NCBI GenBank assembly: GCA_028875185.1
Contig: JAPPFH010000149.1
Location: 1-64,000 of the forward strand
DNA length: 64,000 nucleotides
Direction: 5' to 3'
Origin: Chloroflexota bacterium
Lineage (GTDB): Bacteria > Chloroflexota > Anaerolineae > Aggregatilineales > Phototrophicaceae
Made by a program: the position numbers and the translations under genes. The notes below the pieces were generated by a model, which saw only the letters and a list, made by a program, of their open reading frames with translations, did not search any database and had not been told where the DNA came from. Positions 54,371 to 62,706 of the stretch are shown piece after piece. Numbering within the stretch: position 1 is the first letter of the stretch; each line of letters starts with the position of its first letter.

Positions 54371-55576
54371 ATGTTTGCCCACAGAGCGGGGAATTCCGGC
54401 GCTTCCGGATTCCGCGACCTCGACTCCGAGACCGGTTTCGAGGTGACGGCTGAGTTCAAACGCTTCAATCAGAAGTATGACATGTTCAACCGCGCCGTCT
54501 GGGATGAGGAAGTCCGCTCGGACCGGTCACGCAGATTCTTCGAATCGTATTTCACCGACCTGGCGCAATTCCGCAAAGTTGAAGGTTTCCAGCACCGCGA
54601 TTACGCCTTGCGCAACGCCGCCTGGTATATCGCCGATTTCACCGCCGATCTGCTTGAAGCGGCGCAAGACCGCAAAGAAGGCTTCCTCGATAGCTACACC
54701 ATGTTTCGCGAAGGCGCCAAGCGCAAAACGCTAGCGCCGGCTGAAGAAAATTCGGCGGATGTCAAACGCGCCGGCAAATTCCTTGGCGCCGACGCCATCG
54801 GCATCTGCGAATACGATGAGCGTTGGGTCTACTCACACAATTACAGCCGCCAACTGCTGACAGACAAAAAAATGGACCTGCCCAAGGGCATGACCCACGT
54901 TGTCGTGATTGTCAACGAAATGGATCATCAGACGATAAAAACTGTACCCTCGGCTTTGAGCGGCGCCGCCACCGGGCAAGGCTACAGCCGCGATATCATC
55001 GCCGTGCTGTCGGTCACCCAATACATCCGTAATCTTGGATATCGCGCTATCGCCAGCCTCAACGACACCGCGCTGTCTATACCGCTGGCAATACAAGCCG
55101 GTCTTGGGCAATACGGGCGGCATGGTCTCTTGATAACACCCGAGTTTGGTCCGCGCGTGCGCATCGCCAAGATCTTCACCGACCTGCCCCTAATCGCCGA
55201 TGCGCCGCTTGACTTCGGCGTGACCGAGACTTGCAATATCTGCCGCCGCTGCAGCGATGGCTGCCCGGTGAAGGCGATCCCGGATGACGCGCCGAAGTTC
55301 GAAATACACGACGGCGTTTCGCATCTCCGCGGTGTGAGGAAGTGGACGATAAACGCTAAGCAATGCTTTAGATTCTGGGTGAATCAAGGCACCGACTGCT
55401 CAATTTGCATCCGCGTTTGCCCGTATAACAAAGACTTTTCCAAGCGCTTCAATCGGCTCTTGCGCTGGATGCTGGGCAACCGCTGGCGGCGCTTGGCGCT
55501 CTGGCTGGATGCCAAGCTGAAGTATGGAGAGCGCAAAACCGCCGGCTGGTGGTGGCGGCGGCGCGCCAGAAACTAG
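54371..55576 (+). CDS. reductive-dehalogenase-like 4Fe-4S protein, no Tat signal
   Basis: The 401-aa protein resembles the RdhA family in its second half. Two ferredoxin-type 4Fe-4S clusters are visible: CX2CX2CX3CP at CNICRRCSDGCPVKAI, and CX10CX2CX3CP ending CSICIRVCPYNK. The middle part (GQGYSRDIIAVLSVTQYIRNLGYRA, GLGQYGRHGLLITPEFGPRVRI) is the cobamide-binding region of this family and of the related queuosine enzyme QueG. There is no twin-arginine leader, membrane part or anchoring rdhB, so it is cytoplasmic and unlikely to respire halides. A catabolic dehalogenase or another corrinoid redox role is possible. A short unknown gene follows at 7 bp. Confidence 0.8.
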   Translation: MFAHRAGNSGASGFRDLDSETGFEVTAEFKRFNQKYDMFNRAVWDEEVRSDRSRRFFESYFTDLAQFRKVEGFQHRDYALRNAAWYIADFTADLLEAAQDRKEGFLDSYTMFREGAKRKTLAPAEENSADVKRAGKFLGADAIGICEYDERWVYSHNYSRQLLTDKKMDLPKGMTHVVVIVNEMDHQTIKTVPSALSGAATGQGYSRDIIAVLSVTQYIRNLGYRAIASLNDTALSIPLAIQAGLGQYGRHGLLITPEFGPRVRIAKIFTDLPLIADAPLDFGVTETCNICRRCSDGCPVKAIPDDAPKFEIHDGVSHLRGVRKWTINAKQCFRFWVNQGTDCSICIRVCPYNKDFSKRFNRLLRWMLGNRWRRLALWLDAKLKYGERKTAGWWWRRRARN

Positions 55577-55583
55577 CCGACCT

Positions 55584-55934
55584 ATGGAATCGATTCATTT
55601 CGCTTCCTTATCCCGCATGGCTAACTCGCAGCGCGCAATCCTCGAGTGGCCAAACCCTGAACTGACTAGCAAACTTTACCGCGCCATGATCGCCCTGGCC
55701 GAAGACTGCATCGAAATTGGTCATACGCAGACTGCCTGCGATATCCTCGCCTTTCTTCTGCTGCAAAAAGAGTTGAGTGGCGCCGCCTTTGCGCGCGCCG
55801 ATGCGCTCTTTGCCGAGCTCGAAAGCCGCGTCTGCCCGCGCGTCATCCTCGATGCCCGCGAATTCGCCGCTGATTTGGACTTGCAGGGCATGGTCGAATA
55901 TTTGCTGGACATAGCGCCGCGCGAGCGAATCTAA
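55584..55934 (+). CDS. small helical protein, unknown
   Basis: The 116-aa product is predicted mostly helical (LTSKLYRAMIALAEDCIEIG, ACDILAFLLLQKEL) with no signal or cofactor motif. The start may be ATG 55584 or 55617. It begins 7 bp after the reductive-dehalogenase-like gene and is probably co-transcribed, which suggests a partner or assembly role, unproven. No family is recognised. Confidence 0.55.
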   Translation: MESIHFASLSRMANSQRAILEWPNPELTSKLYRAMIALAEDCIEIGHTQTACDILAFLLLQKELSGAAFARADALFAELESRVCPRVILDAREFAADLDLQGMVEYLLDIAPRERI

Positions 55935-56073
55935 CAGCGGGTCAAGGCCTCTACGAATCCGCTTGACCGTCTTTGCGATTCACTGTTATGCTGACTGGAG
56001 CAGGCGAAGAGCGGCGGCGCGTCTCTATCGATCCAGTTTAGCCCTGCAGTTGCTGACCAGCAATCTATAGCAA

Positions 56074-56103
56074 GAGCGGGCGAGCCACCGGCTCGCTCCT
56101 ACA
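56074..56103 (-). repeat. dispersed TGTAGGRGCGA palindromic repeat, copy 3
   Basis: Read on the minus strand it begins TGTAGGAGCGAGCC and ends GGCTCGCCCGCTC, with a 7-bp core stem (GCGAGCC 56080-56086 with GGCTCGC 56090-56096) around a 3-nt loop. It has the same architecture as the 53.1 kb copy, with compensating changes that keep the stem. Confidence 0.7.
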
Positions 56104-56155
56104 AGGCTTGTCCGGTACTAAGTCACAGTAACTTAGTGGCTTTCAAATTAAGGAG

Positions 56156-56232
56156 CTGTAGGGGCGAGACTTGTCTCGCCCTAAAGCGCGCGCTATCACA
56201 TGCACGGGCGTTTCGGCGAAACGCCCCTACAG
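56156..56232. mobile_element. 77-bp MITE-like element made of two inverted repeat units
   Basis: The ends are perfect 11-bp inverted repeats, CTGTAGGGGCG (56156-56166) and CGCCCCTACAG (56222-56232). Inside are two separate hairpins: 9-bp GGGCGAGAC/GTCTCGCCC (56162-56170, 56173-56181) and 10-bp GGGCGTTTCG/CGAAACGCCC (56206-56215, 56217-56226). It encodes nothing. Two dispersed repeat units in opposite orientation, as in REP doublets, would give this structure. No target-site duplication is evident. Confidence 0.6.
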
Positions 56233-56432
56233 AATTCGTTCACGCGAGTTCGAAATTTAGCTTGAGCCGAGTCTTTACTCGCGAGGGGCTGTGGCGAATC
56301 GTATGCAAACTTCTTCATTTCATAGACACTGAAGCGATCCAACCAGTAGCGGACAAGCCTTACAACCGCGTACGTGTTCAAAAATTCTCACCGCCAGCAA
56401 TCACTCGCGCCCCGGGCTAGGAACACTCTCTG

Positions 56433-56834
56433 ATGAATCATGTTGAACGCATATTGAATCTGCCTGCTTTGCGCTGGAACTTGGCAATCGGCTGGACGCT
56501 GCTGCTAACCCTTTTCTTGCTGCAGCCGGAGGCGGAACCGCTCATCGATTTGGGTTTGCCGCGCGGCCCCAACACAATCCAGCGCGAGATTTTCTTCAGC
56601 GCGCTGCATTTGCTGGCTTTTGCCCTCACCTGCTTCATCTGGTACGGGGCTTTGCGCTGCGCTTTCAATCCTCGTAATAGCCTGTTCGCCGCCCTTTTAG
56701 TCGCCATCGCGCTCGGCCTCGCAACTGAGGCGCTGCAATCCTTGACGCTTGATCGCCACGCCTCGTTGATCGACCTGATCGCCAATATCTGCGGCGCGCT
56801 GATCGCCGCGCGATTTATCTGGCGCCGCCATTAG
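56433..56834 (+). CDS. VanZ-like membrane protein
   Basis: The 133-aa protein has four hydrophobic segments (about residues 18-32, 55-72, 83-100, 113-128). The VanZ family pattern is near the end: E in ATEALQSLTLDRHASLIDLIANICGALI, with the conserved Glu, Gln, Arg, Asp and Asn. VanZ proteins are loosely tied to glycopeptide tolerance and envelope homeostasis, with unknown biochemistry. It stands alone and faces the convergent GNAT gene. Confidence 0.82.
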   Translation: MNHVERILNLPALRWNLAIGWTLLLTLFLLQPEAEPLIDLGLPRGPNTIQREIFFSALHLLAFALTCFIWYGALRCAFNPRNSLFAALLVAIALGLATEALQSLTLDRHASLIDLIANICGALIAARFIWRRH

Positions 56835-56896
56835 TTGCGGATTGACCGCAAGCGCCATAGCGCATTGTCGAATCATGACCCTTTTGTCCGCCGCGC

Positions 56897-57535
56897 TCAT
56901 TTCGCCATATAAGACGGATTCTCCCATACGATGAGCGTCGCCCAATTGTCAGAGGCTTCGTCGTCTATATAGTCTTCCAGCAGACCGCGAACTTCAAAGC
57001 CGTGCCCCAGTTGAAACGAAAGCGTGTTGTCATGCAGGGCGCCGCTCGCCACGCGTTCTACATAGTCGTCAGGGGACATGGTCTCCTTGTATGCCGCGAA
57101 ACCGGGTATCAATCCACCGGCGACAATGCCGCGCCGATTGAGTTTCTTCACGATGCCTTTGCGCGCTTCATATAATAGCGAGCCGACCCCGCGCCTGCGG
57201 AAATCCGGATGCACACTGATGTCGCCGCCGTAATACCAATCGCCTTCGGGATCATGATTGCGGTAGAATCCGCCGTCGATGATCTCCTGGAAACGGTGCT
57301 GAGCATGCTCGAAATCGAAGTCGATCAAGAATCCTGAGCCCAAGCCGATGACGCGATCGCGATGCAGCGCGACAAAATTGCCCTCGGGAAACAAGCGGCA
57401 ATGATTGAGAAAGTGCTCCTCCCGCATCAGTTCGCCTGCGCCCAATGTCGGAAAACAATCGCGCTGCAATTGCTCGAGCGAGCGGGCAAATCGCGGCTTC
57501 ATCGTCTCGATTCGGATGCTGTCGCAGGTTGTCAT
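56897..57535 (-). CDS. GNAT-family acetyltransferase
   Basis: The 212-aa protein is a full GNAT fold. Strand 4 is GDWYYGGDISVHPDFRRRGVGSLLYEAR, with the acetyl-CoA loop R-R-x-G-V-G. The C-terminal LIVWENPSY matches the longer GNAT at 49.2 kb, which also has GDWLYG before motif A. The pair brackets the pot operon and the reductive-dehalogenase-like gene. GNATs of this type are often found with nitrilase-type amidases. The acceptor is unknown. ATG 57535 is the natural start, as IRIETMKPRF is the usual first strand. Confidence 0.85.
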   Translation of the reverse strand: MTTCDSIRIETMKPRFARSLEQLQRDCFPTLGAGELMREEHFLNHCRLFPEGNFVALHRDRVIGLGSGFLIDFDFEHAQHRFQEIIDGGFYRNHDPEGDWYYGGDISVHPDFRRRGVGSLLYEARKGIVKKLNRRGIVAGGLIPGFAAYKETMSPDDYVERVASGALHDNTLSFQLGHGFEVRGLLEDYIDDEASDNWATLIVWENPSYMAK

Positions 57536-57710
57536 CGCGCAGAAGCTCCAGTCTACTCTATCTAGTTTATCGCTCGCTGGCCTAAAAGATCAACTGCTGC
57601 TGAAAGCATCAAGTCTGGTGGTATCAGTGGACTGCAATGGACATACAGATATTGCGCCGCTTGCTCTAAGATATGCGGCAGCATGATTTGGGAAGAATCG
57701 AGGTTACACG

Positions 57711-58616
57711 ATGGCGACAAATGGACATCAGCAGAACGGAAGCGAAAAAGGCAGCGACAAGGTCAAACGCGGTTTGGCGCAGATGCTGAAGGGCGGCGTG
57801 ATTATGGATGTGGTCACGCCCGAGCAGGCGCGGATCGCCGAAGACGCCGGTGCAGTGGCTGTTATGGCGCTAGAGCGGGTGCCGGCTGATATCCGCGCGC
57901 ATGGCGGCGTCGCCCGTATGAGCGACCCCGATATGATTGATGGCATCATCAATGCCGTGTCCATCCCGGTGATGGCTAAAGCGCGCATCGGCCACTTCGT
58001 CGAAGCGCAAATCCTGGAAGCGCTCGGCGTCGATTACATCGATGAAAGCGAAGTGCTGACGCCAGCCGATGAGGAGCACCATATCAACAAATGGCGGTTT
58101 TCCGTGCCCTTCGTCTGCGGCTGCCGCAATCTGGGCGAGGCGCTGCGGCGGATCAACGAAGGCGCCGCCATGATGCGCACCAAAGGCGAAGCCGGTACCG
58201 GCGACGTGGTGGAAGCGGTCCGGCATGCGCGCTCGGTCAACGGCGATATTCGCCGCATCAGCTGCATGGACGAAGACGAGATGTATAGCTATGCCAAAGA
58301 GATTCGCGCGCCCTTTCACCTGGTCAAAGAGACGGCGGAGCTCGGACGTCTGCCCGTGGTGAACTTCGCTGCTGGCGGCGTCGCTACGCCGGCTGACGCA
58401 GCCTTGATGATGCAGCTCGGCGTCGATGGCGTCTTCGTCGGCAGCGGCATCTTCAAGAGCGGGGCGCCGGCGAAGCGCGCCAACGCGATCGTCAAGGCGG
58501 TGACGCACTTCAGCGACGCGCCAATTCTTGCTGATGTCAGCCGCAATCTTGGCGAGGCGATGGTCGGCATTAATGTAACGCCGGACGAAGTCGTCCTGGG
58601 CAAGCGCGGCTGGTAA
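57711..58616 (+). CDS. pdxS: pyridoxal 5'-phosphate synthase, PdxS subunit
   Basis: The 301-aa TIM-barrel enzyme makes PLP from ribose-5-phosphate, glyceraldehyde-3-phosphate and ammonia. Catalytic lysines are K90 ([10 protein letters not shown]) and K158 ([10 protein letters not shown]), and the phosphate loop [10 protein letters not shown] is present. GAGG lies 7 nt before the ATG. The glutaminase partner pdxT normally follows directly, but here the next gene is a PLP-dependent enzyme and no pdxT is in the window. Confidence 0.97.
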   Translation: MATNGHQQNGSEKGSDKVKRGLAQMLKGGVIMDVVTPEQARIAEDAGAVAVMALERVPADIRAHGGVARMSDPDMIDGIINAVSIPVMAKARIGHFVEAQILEALGVDYIDESEVLTPADEEHHINKWRFSVPFVCGCRNLGEALRRINEGAAMMRTKGEAGTGDVVEAVRHARSVNGDIRRISCMDEDEMYSYAKEIRAPFHLVKETAELGRLPVVNFAAGGVATPADAALMMQLGVDGVFVGSGIFKSGAPAKRANAIVKAVTHFSDAPILADVSRNLGEAMVGINVTPDEVVLGKRGW

Positions 58617-58675
58617 ACCGCCCGCCATTCGTTAGAATCGCAACTGAAACCCAATAAGCGAAAGAGAATCACATC

Positions 58676-59728
58676 GTGGCGATTTCGATTGTCAGCGATC
58701 TCGAGACGCCCAGCGTGCTCATTGATCTGGACAAAATGGAGCGGAATATCACGCGGATGCAAAAGCGCTGCGACGACTTGGGCATCCAGTTCCGGCCGCA
58801 TATCAAGACGCATAAAATACCCGATATCGCGCGCCGTCAAATCGAAGCCGGCGCCATCGGCATCGCTTGCCAGAAAGTCAGCGAGGCTGAAGTATTTGCC
58901 GCCGCCGGTTTCAGTGATATTCAAATCCCGTATAACATCGTCGGGCGGCGAAAAACACGGCGGCTGGCGGAGCTCGCGCAGCAAGCTGATGTGACGGTCA
59001 CGGTCGATAGCATGCCAGTGATCGATGGAATCGCCGAAGCGGCGCAGGAATCTGGCGCCACGATTGGCATGATGGTGGAGTTGGTTTCCCTGGGCGAACG
59101 CACCGGCACGACGCCGGCCGCTGCGCTGGAATTAGCGCGGCATATCACAGCAAAGGACAACCTGCGCTTCGCCGGCGTGATGATCTATCCGTCTGACGCA
59201 GCGATTCGCCCGCGCTTGCTGGAGACGCTCGCCCTGCTCGACGATGCTGGAATCGAAGTGGAGACGGTTAGCGGCGGCGGCAGCGGCGCCAGCAGCGACG
59301 CTAATTTGCTGCCTGAATTGACCGAACTGCGGGTCGGCACCAGTATCTTCTGGGATTGGACCTGTGTGGCAGCCGACCGCGCCAGCTTTGACGACTGCGC
59401 CATGCGCGTACTCGCAACGGTAGTAAGCGCCAACGAGCCGGAACGCGTCATCCTTGATAGCGGCAGCAAGGCGATCCACTCCGAAACCTTGGACGGACAA
59501 TTTGGCTATATCATAGAATACCCGGACGCGCGCCTGCACAAGGTCAATGAGGAGCATGGTTATGTCGACTGCAGCGCCTGCCCCAACCCACCCGCGGTCG
59601 GCGAAAATGTGCATATTATTCCCGTTCACACTTGCGTGGTCACCAATCTGCACAATCAACTCTACGGCGTTCGCGGCGATGCGATTGAGGAGATTTGGGA
59701 TGTGGCCGCGCGCGGCATGGTCTGGTAA
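58676..59728 (+). CDS. PLP-dependent D-threonine aldolase / D-serine dehydratase-like enzyme
   Basis: The 350-aa protein has the alanine-racemase-like barrel of the DSD1/D-threonine aldolase family. The PLP lysine is expected at K44 (FRPHIKTHK). The phosphate-binding glycine cluster SGGGSGAS and the C-terminal metal pair H and C in VPVHTCVVTN mark the metal-dependent D-amino-acid lyase group. It cleaves or deaminates D-threonine, D-serine or related beta-hydroxy D-amino acids. The start is GTG. It follows pdxS by 59 bp, so cofactor supply and use may be co-expressed. Confidence 0.9.
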   Translation: MAISIVSDLETPSVLIDLDKMERNITRMQKRCDDLGIQFRPHIKTHKIPDIARRQIEAGAIGIACQKVSEAEVFAAAGFSDIQIPYNIVGRRKTRRLAELAQQADVTVTVDSMPVIDGIAEAAQESGATIGMMVELVSLGERTGTTPAAALELARHITAKDNLRFAGVMIYPSDAAIRPRLLETLALLDDAGIEVETVSGGGSGASSDANLLPELTELRVGTSIFWDWTCVAADRASFDDCAMRVLATVVSANEPERVILDSGSKAIHSETLDGQFGYIIEYPDARLHKVNEEHGYVDCSACPNPPAVGENVHIIPVHTCVVTNLHNQLYGVRGDAIEEIWDVAARGMVW

Positions 59729-59861
59729 GCCAAGCCTTATCGCCGCGCTGGTGCATGAAAGCATAGATCAGGATAAGCATTGAGAAGTCCAGCCCTGCCA
59801 AATGAATCTCCAAAGCAATCAACAGCGTGTGCGAGCGAGTATCGGATTGTGTCCACGCTAA

Positions 59862-59877
59862 CCGGTGGCTCGCCCCT
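59862..59877 (-). repeat. degenerate half of the dispersed repeat, copy 4
   Basis: On the minus strand AGGGGCGAGCCACCGG matches 14 consecutive bases of copy 3, but the right arm has decayed. It lies in the 208-bp gap before the M19 dipeptidase, which otherwise shows no gene or clear promoter. Confidence 0.45.
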
Positions 59878-59936
59878 TTGAGCCAATTTATCGAAAATCT
59901 AGCGCATGACAAACTTGAAACTACAAGGCATTTCCC

Positions 59937-61013
59937 ATGCTGATCATTGACGCGCATCTGGACCTCGCCTGGACCGCTTTGCAATGGAATCGTAATCTGC
60001 TCGAATCCGCCTATACGATTCGGGCGAACGAGGCCGGCGTCCCCGGCAAGGGACGGGCGCAGAATACGGTGTCTCTGCCTGACATGCGGCGCGGGCGCAT
60101 CGCCCTCAGCTTCGTCACCATGCTGGCGCGTTCTACAGGACACAAACGCGAATACCTTGATTACGGTTCGCAAACGCAAGCCTACGGCGTCGCCATCGGG
60201 CAAATGGCATACTATCGCGCGCTTGAAACGGATGGACACGCGCGTATTGTTGAAGACGGCTCGAAACTGCGGGCGCAAATCGCGGAGTGGGAAGCCTGGG
60301 AAGCAACTGGCGCTGATCCGATGGAAGCGCCCCCGCTGGGCTTCGTGCTCAGCATGGAAAGCGCCGACCCCATCCGCGATCCGGCGCAGTTGGAAGAATG
60401 GTGGCATGCCGGCTTGCGCCTGCTCGGTCCGGCGCATTACGGTCCTGGGCGCTATGCCGGCGGCACGGGCGTCGAGCTGGGCTTGTCTGATTCAGGCGCG
60501 CCGCTGCTGTGTGAGATGACGCGGCTGGGCATGATCCTGGATCTAACTCACCTTAGCGACGCGGCATTTTGGGAAGCGGTAAAGATTTATGACGGTCCAG
60601 TCTTGGCCAGCCACAACAATTGTCGCGCGCTGGTTCCCCATCAGCGGCAATTCAGCGACGAGCAGCTCAAGCTCATAATCAAGCGCGACGGCGTAGTCGG
60701 CGCTGCCTTTGATATCTGGATGCTGCAACCCGGTTTCATCCGCGGCGACAGCAATAAATCGGTAACCATCGAGACTGTGGTCGACCACATTGATCATCTG
60801 TGTCAGTTAGCCGGCAACAGTCGCCACGCTGCCATCGGGAGCGATCTGGACGGCGGATTCGGGCGCGAGCAAGCCCCTTGCGATCTTGATACGATTGCCG
60901 ATTTTCAGCGGCTGCCAGACAAGCTTTCAGCGCGCGGCTACACGGAAGCTGATATCAATAACATCATGCACGGAAACTGGCTGCGGCTGCTGCATTCCGC
61001 ATGGGGCGATTAA
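59937..61013 (+). CDS. M19 membrane-dipeptidase family zinc peptidase
   Basis: The 358-aa metallo-dipeptidase retains every family active-site residue: H7 and D9 (IIDAHLDLAW), the bridging E141 (LSMESADP), H205 (DLTHLSD), H226 (ASHNNCR) and D303 (IGSDLDGG). Family members cut dipeptides, including those with a C-terminal D-residue. There is no signal peptide, so it is cytoplasmic. A weak AAGG lies 8 nt before the ATG. The upstream D-amino-acid enzyme makes D-containing dipeptides a plausible substrate. A metal-site-deficient paralogue is at 11.1 kb. Confidence 0.95.
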   Translation: MLIIDAHLDLAWTALQWNRNLLESAYTIRANEAGVPGKGRAQNTVSLPDMRRGRIALSFVTMLARSTGHKREYLDYGSQTQAYGVAIGQMAYYRALETDGHARIVEDGSKLRAQIAEWEAWEATGADPMEAPPLGFVLSMESADPIRDPAQLEEWWHAGLRLLGPAHYGPGRYAGGTGVELGLSDSGAPLLCEMTRLGMILDLTHLSDAAFWEAVKIYDGPVLASHNNCRALVPHQRQFSDEQLKLIIKRDGVVGAAFDIWMLQPGFIRGDSNKSVTIETVVDHIDHLCQLAGNSRHAAIGSDLDGGFGREQAPCDLDTIADFQRLPDKLSARGYTEADINNIMHGNWLRLLHSAWGD

Positions 61014-61230
61014 GCATGGACGGATTCTACCGGCGCCGCGCCCAAGGCCCGTAAATGATTTGAACGAGCGCCTCCGCCAGCGGACACGAATGGTTTGACA
61101 GTATCCGCGACAACGAAAGCCCCCGGGAAAGCGCAGCTGTCAGAAAGAGGCGGCCTTCCAGCGGCAACACGATCGGCTCAGACTGGTGCCTGATAAGGGA
61201 TCCTTGCCAAGCCCCATAGGCGCGCTATTG

Positions 61231-62706
61231 TCAGATACCCCGATCCCAACACCGGTAGAAATTCCGCAGATAAGCGTCAATTCTCGGGGAATGCTCACGC
61301 GATACAAACTGCAGCCGCTCCCATAGCTCACGCTCGACATCCGCTATTTGGACATTTACATGCTCGCCGTTGCGCACAATCCAGGCGCCGCCAACCATCA
61401 CATGCCGCACATTCTCCCGCCGCGCCCGACGCAGTAGAAACGCCGGCAGCAGTTCACGTGGCGGGTAATCAGCCGGCGCCCAATTGCCCTTCACCGCCTC
61501 CAAGTCCAACAAGATCAGATCGGCAAGTCCCCCGACTTTGAGCTCGCCCAACGGAACCTCCGCTCCGAAAGTTATCCTGGCGGCGATGTCTGTGCCCATC
61601 CGCCAAACAGCGTCCGCACCGAGGTCGATCGCCGCCATCCCGCTCTGATTGCCTAGGGTCCAAGCCAGCCGCATTTCACGCAGGAAATCCTGGTCGTCGT
61701 CTAAGGTATGCCCGTCCAATCCTATGCCCACTTTGACGCCAGCTGCCGCCATTTTTGCAAGCGGCGCGATGCCGCTGCGCAGGCGCAAATTGCTGCTGAT
61801 ATTGTGCGCAACGCCGACGCCGCAATCCGCCAGCAGGTCAATATCGTCATCTTCTACCCAGACCATATGCGCCAGTGTGAGCCAATCGCCCAGGGCGCCG
61901 ATTTCATCAAGGTGACGAACGAAGCTATCACCCCAGGTCTTTTGAGCGAATTTGCGCTGATATCGCGTCTCAAGCAGATGCATCTGCACCCGCGTCTGAT
62001 GAAGACGCGCCCATTCACAAGCCCGCATGATCAACTCGTCGCCGCACCATTGACCGCCAGCCGGGCTGACTTGAACATGGACGCGATGCCCTTTGCTGTC
62101 ATGAAAGTTGCTATACAGATCATCCAACAGCGCGAAATAATCATCCGCGCTCAAGTTTATGCCATCTGTGTCTACAACAGCGCCGCGCAATGCCGGCGGA
62201 AGCATTTCCAAGAACCGCTCGCGCTCGGTGTAAACGAGCTGGTTCTGGTCGACTATCGGTGGATGCATGGCGACGCGAATGCCGGCGTCCGCGTATCCGC
62301 GAAGCGACTCCGGCAGTTCAGCCGCAAGTTGCCGCCAGGAATTTGGATTGTGACTGTGGGCGACTGCGGTCACGCCAGATTGAAGCAGTTGCAACCCGGA
62401 ATACAGCGCCGCCAGATACGGGGGTATGCTTGGAAGCTTTGCCAGATTCGGAAGCCACAATTCGAGGAAATCATCAGGAAGGCCTAGCGCCAGCGTGCCC
62501 AGGCCGCGTCCGTGGTCATGCGCGTTGGTGAAGGCGGGCGCGACTACATAGTTGTCGCCGCCTACCATATCAGCCGCGGGATAGCGGGCCGCCAATTCGG
62601 CAAGCGCGCCGCAGTCAACAATAGTTGCCCCATCCACACAGAACGCAAGATTTTCATGCGCGACGCCTTCGCGCAAAGTAAAGCGCCCATGAATAATGGT
62701 TGGCAT
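61231..62706 (-). CDS. amidohydrolase (deaminase/chlorohydrolase-like)
   Basis: The 491-aa TIM-barrel metal hydrolase belongs to the cytosine deaminase/TrzN/SAH deaminase branch. Metal ligands appear as H-x-H (TNAHDHGRG), His in MHLLET, His in LAHMVW and Asp in GIGLDGHTLDDD. A C-terminal composite strand region carries GGLADLILLDLEAVKG. It probably deaminates or hydrolyses a ring or amidine compound; the substrate is not readable. Its ATG overlaps the upstream SDR stop by one base, so the pair is coupled. The 217-bp gap on its other side (61014-61230) shows no recognisable gene. Confidence 0.88.
   Translation of the reverse strand: MPTIIHGRFTLREGVAHENLAFCVDGATIVDCGALAELAARYPAADMVGGDNYVVAPAFTNAHDHGRGLGTLALGLPDDFLELWLPNLAKLPSIPPYLAALYSGLQLLQSGVTAVAHSHNPNSWRQLAAELPESLRGYADAGIRVAMHPPIVDQNQLVYTERERFLEMLPPALRGAVVDTDGINLSADDYFALLDDLYSNFHDSKGHRVHVQVSPAGGQWCGDELIMRACEWARLHQTRVQMHLLETRYQRKFAQKTWGDSFVRHLDEIGALGDWLTLAHMVWVEDDDIDLLADCGVGVAHNISSNLRLRSGIAPLAKMAAAGVKVGIGLDGHTLDDDQDFLREMRLAWTLGNQSGMAAIDLGADAVWRMGTDIAARITFGAEVPLGELKVGGLADLILLDLEAVKGNWAPADYPPRELLPAFLLRRARRENVRHVMVGGAWIVRNGEHVNVQIADVERELWERLQFVSREHSPRIDAYLRNFYRCWDRGI

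Larger units (their letters stand above)
55935..56432. other. 498-bp intergenic region rich in palindromes
   Basis: No credible gene is seen. The region holds repeat copy 3 (56074-56103), a 7-bp inverted repeat ACTAAGT/ACTTAGT (56117-56137), and a 77-bp element with inverted ends (56156-56232). It is the longest non-coding stretch in the window and appears to be an accumulation site for the dispersed repeat. Confidence 0.6.

Noticed and set aside
56074..56232. Clustered palindromes considered as a CRISPR array
   Set aside because: Units differ in sequence and orientation, there are no regular spacers and no cas genes.
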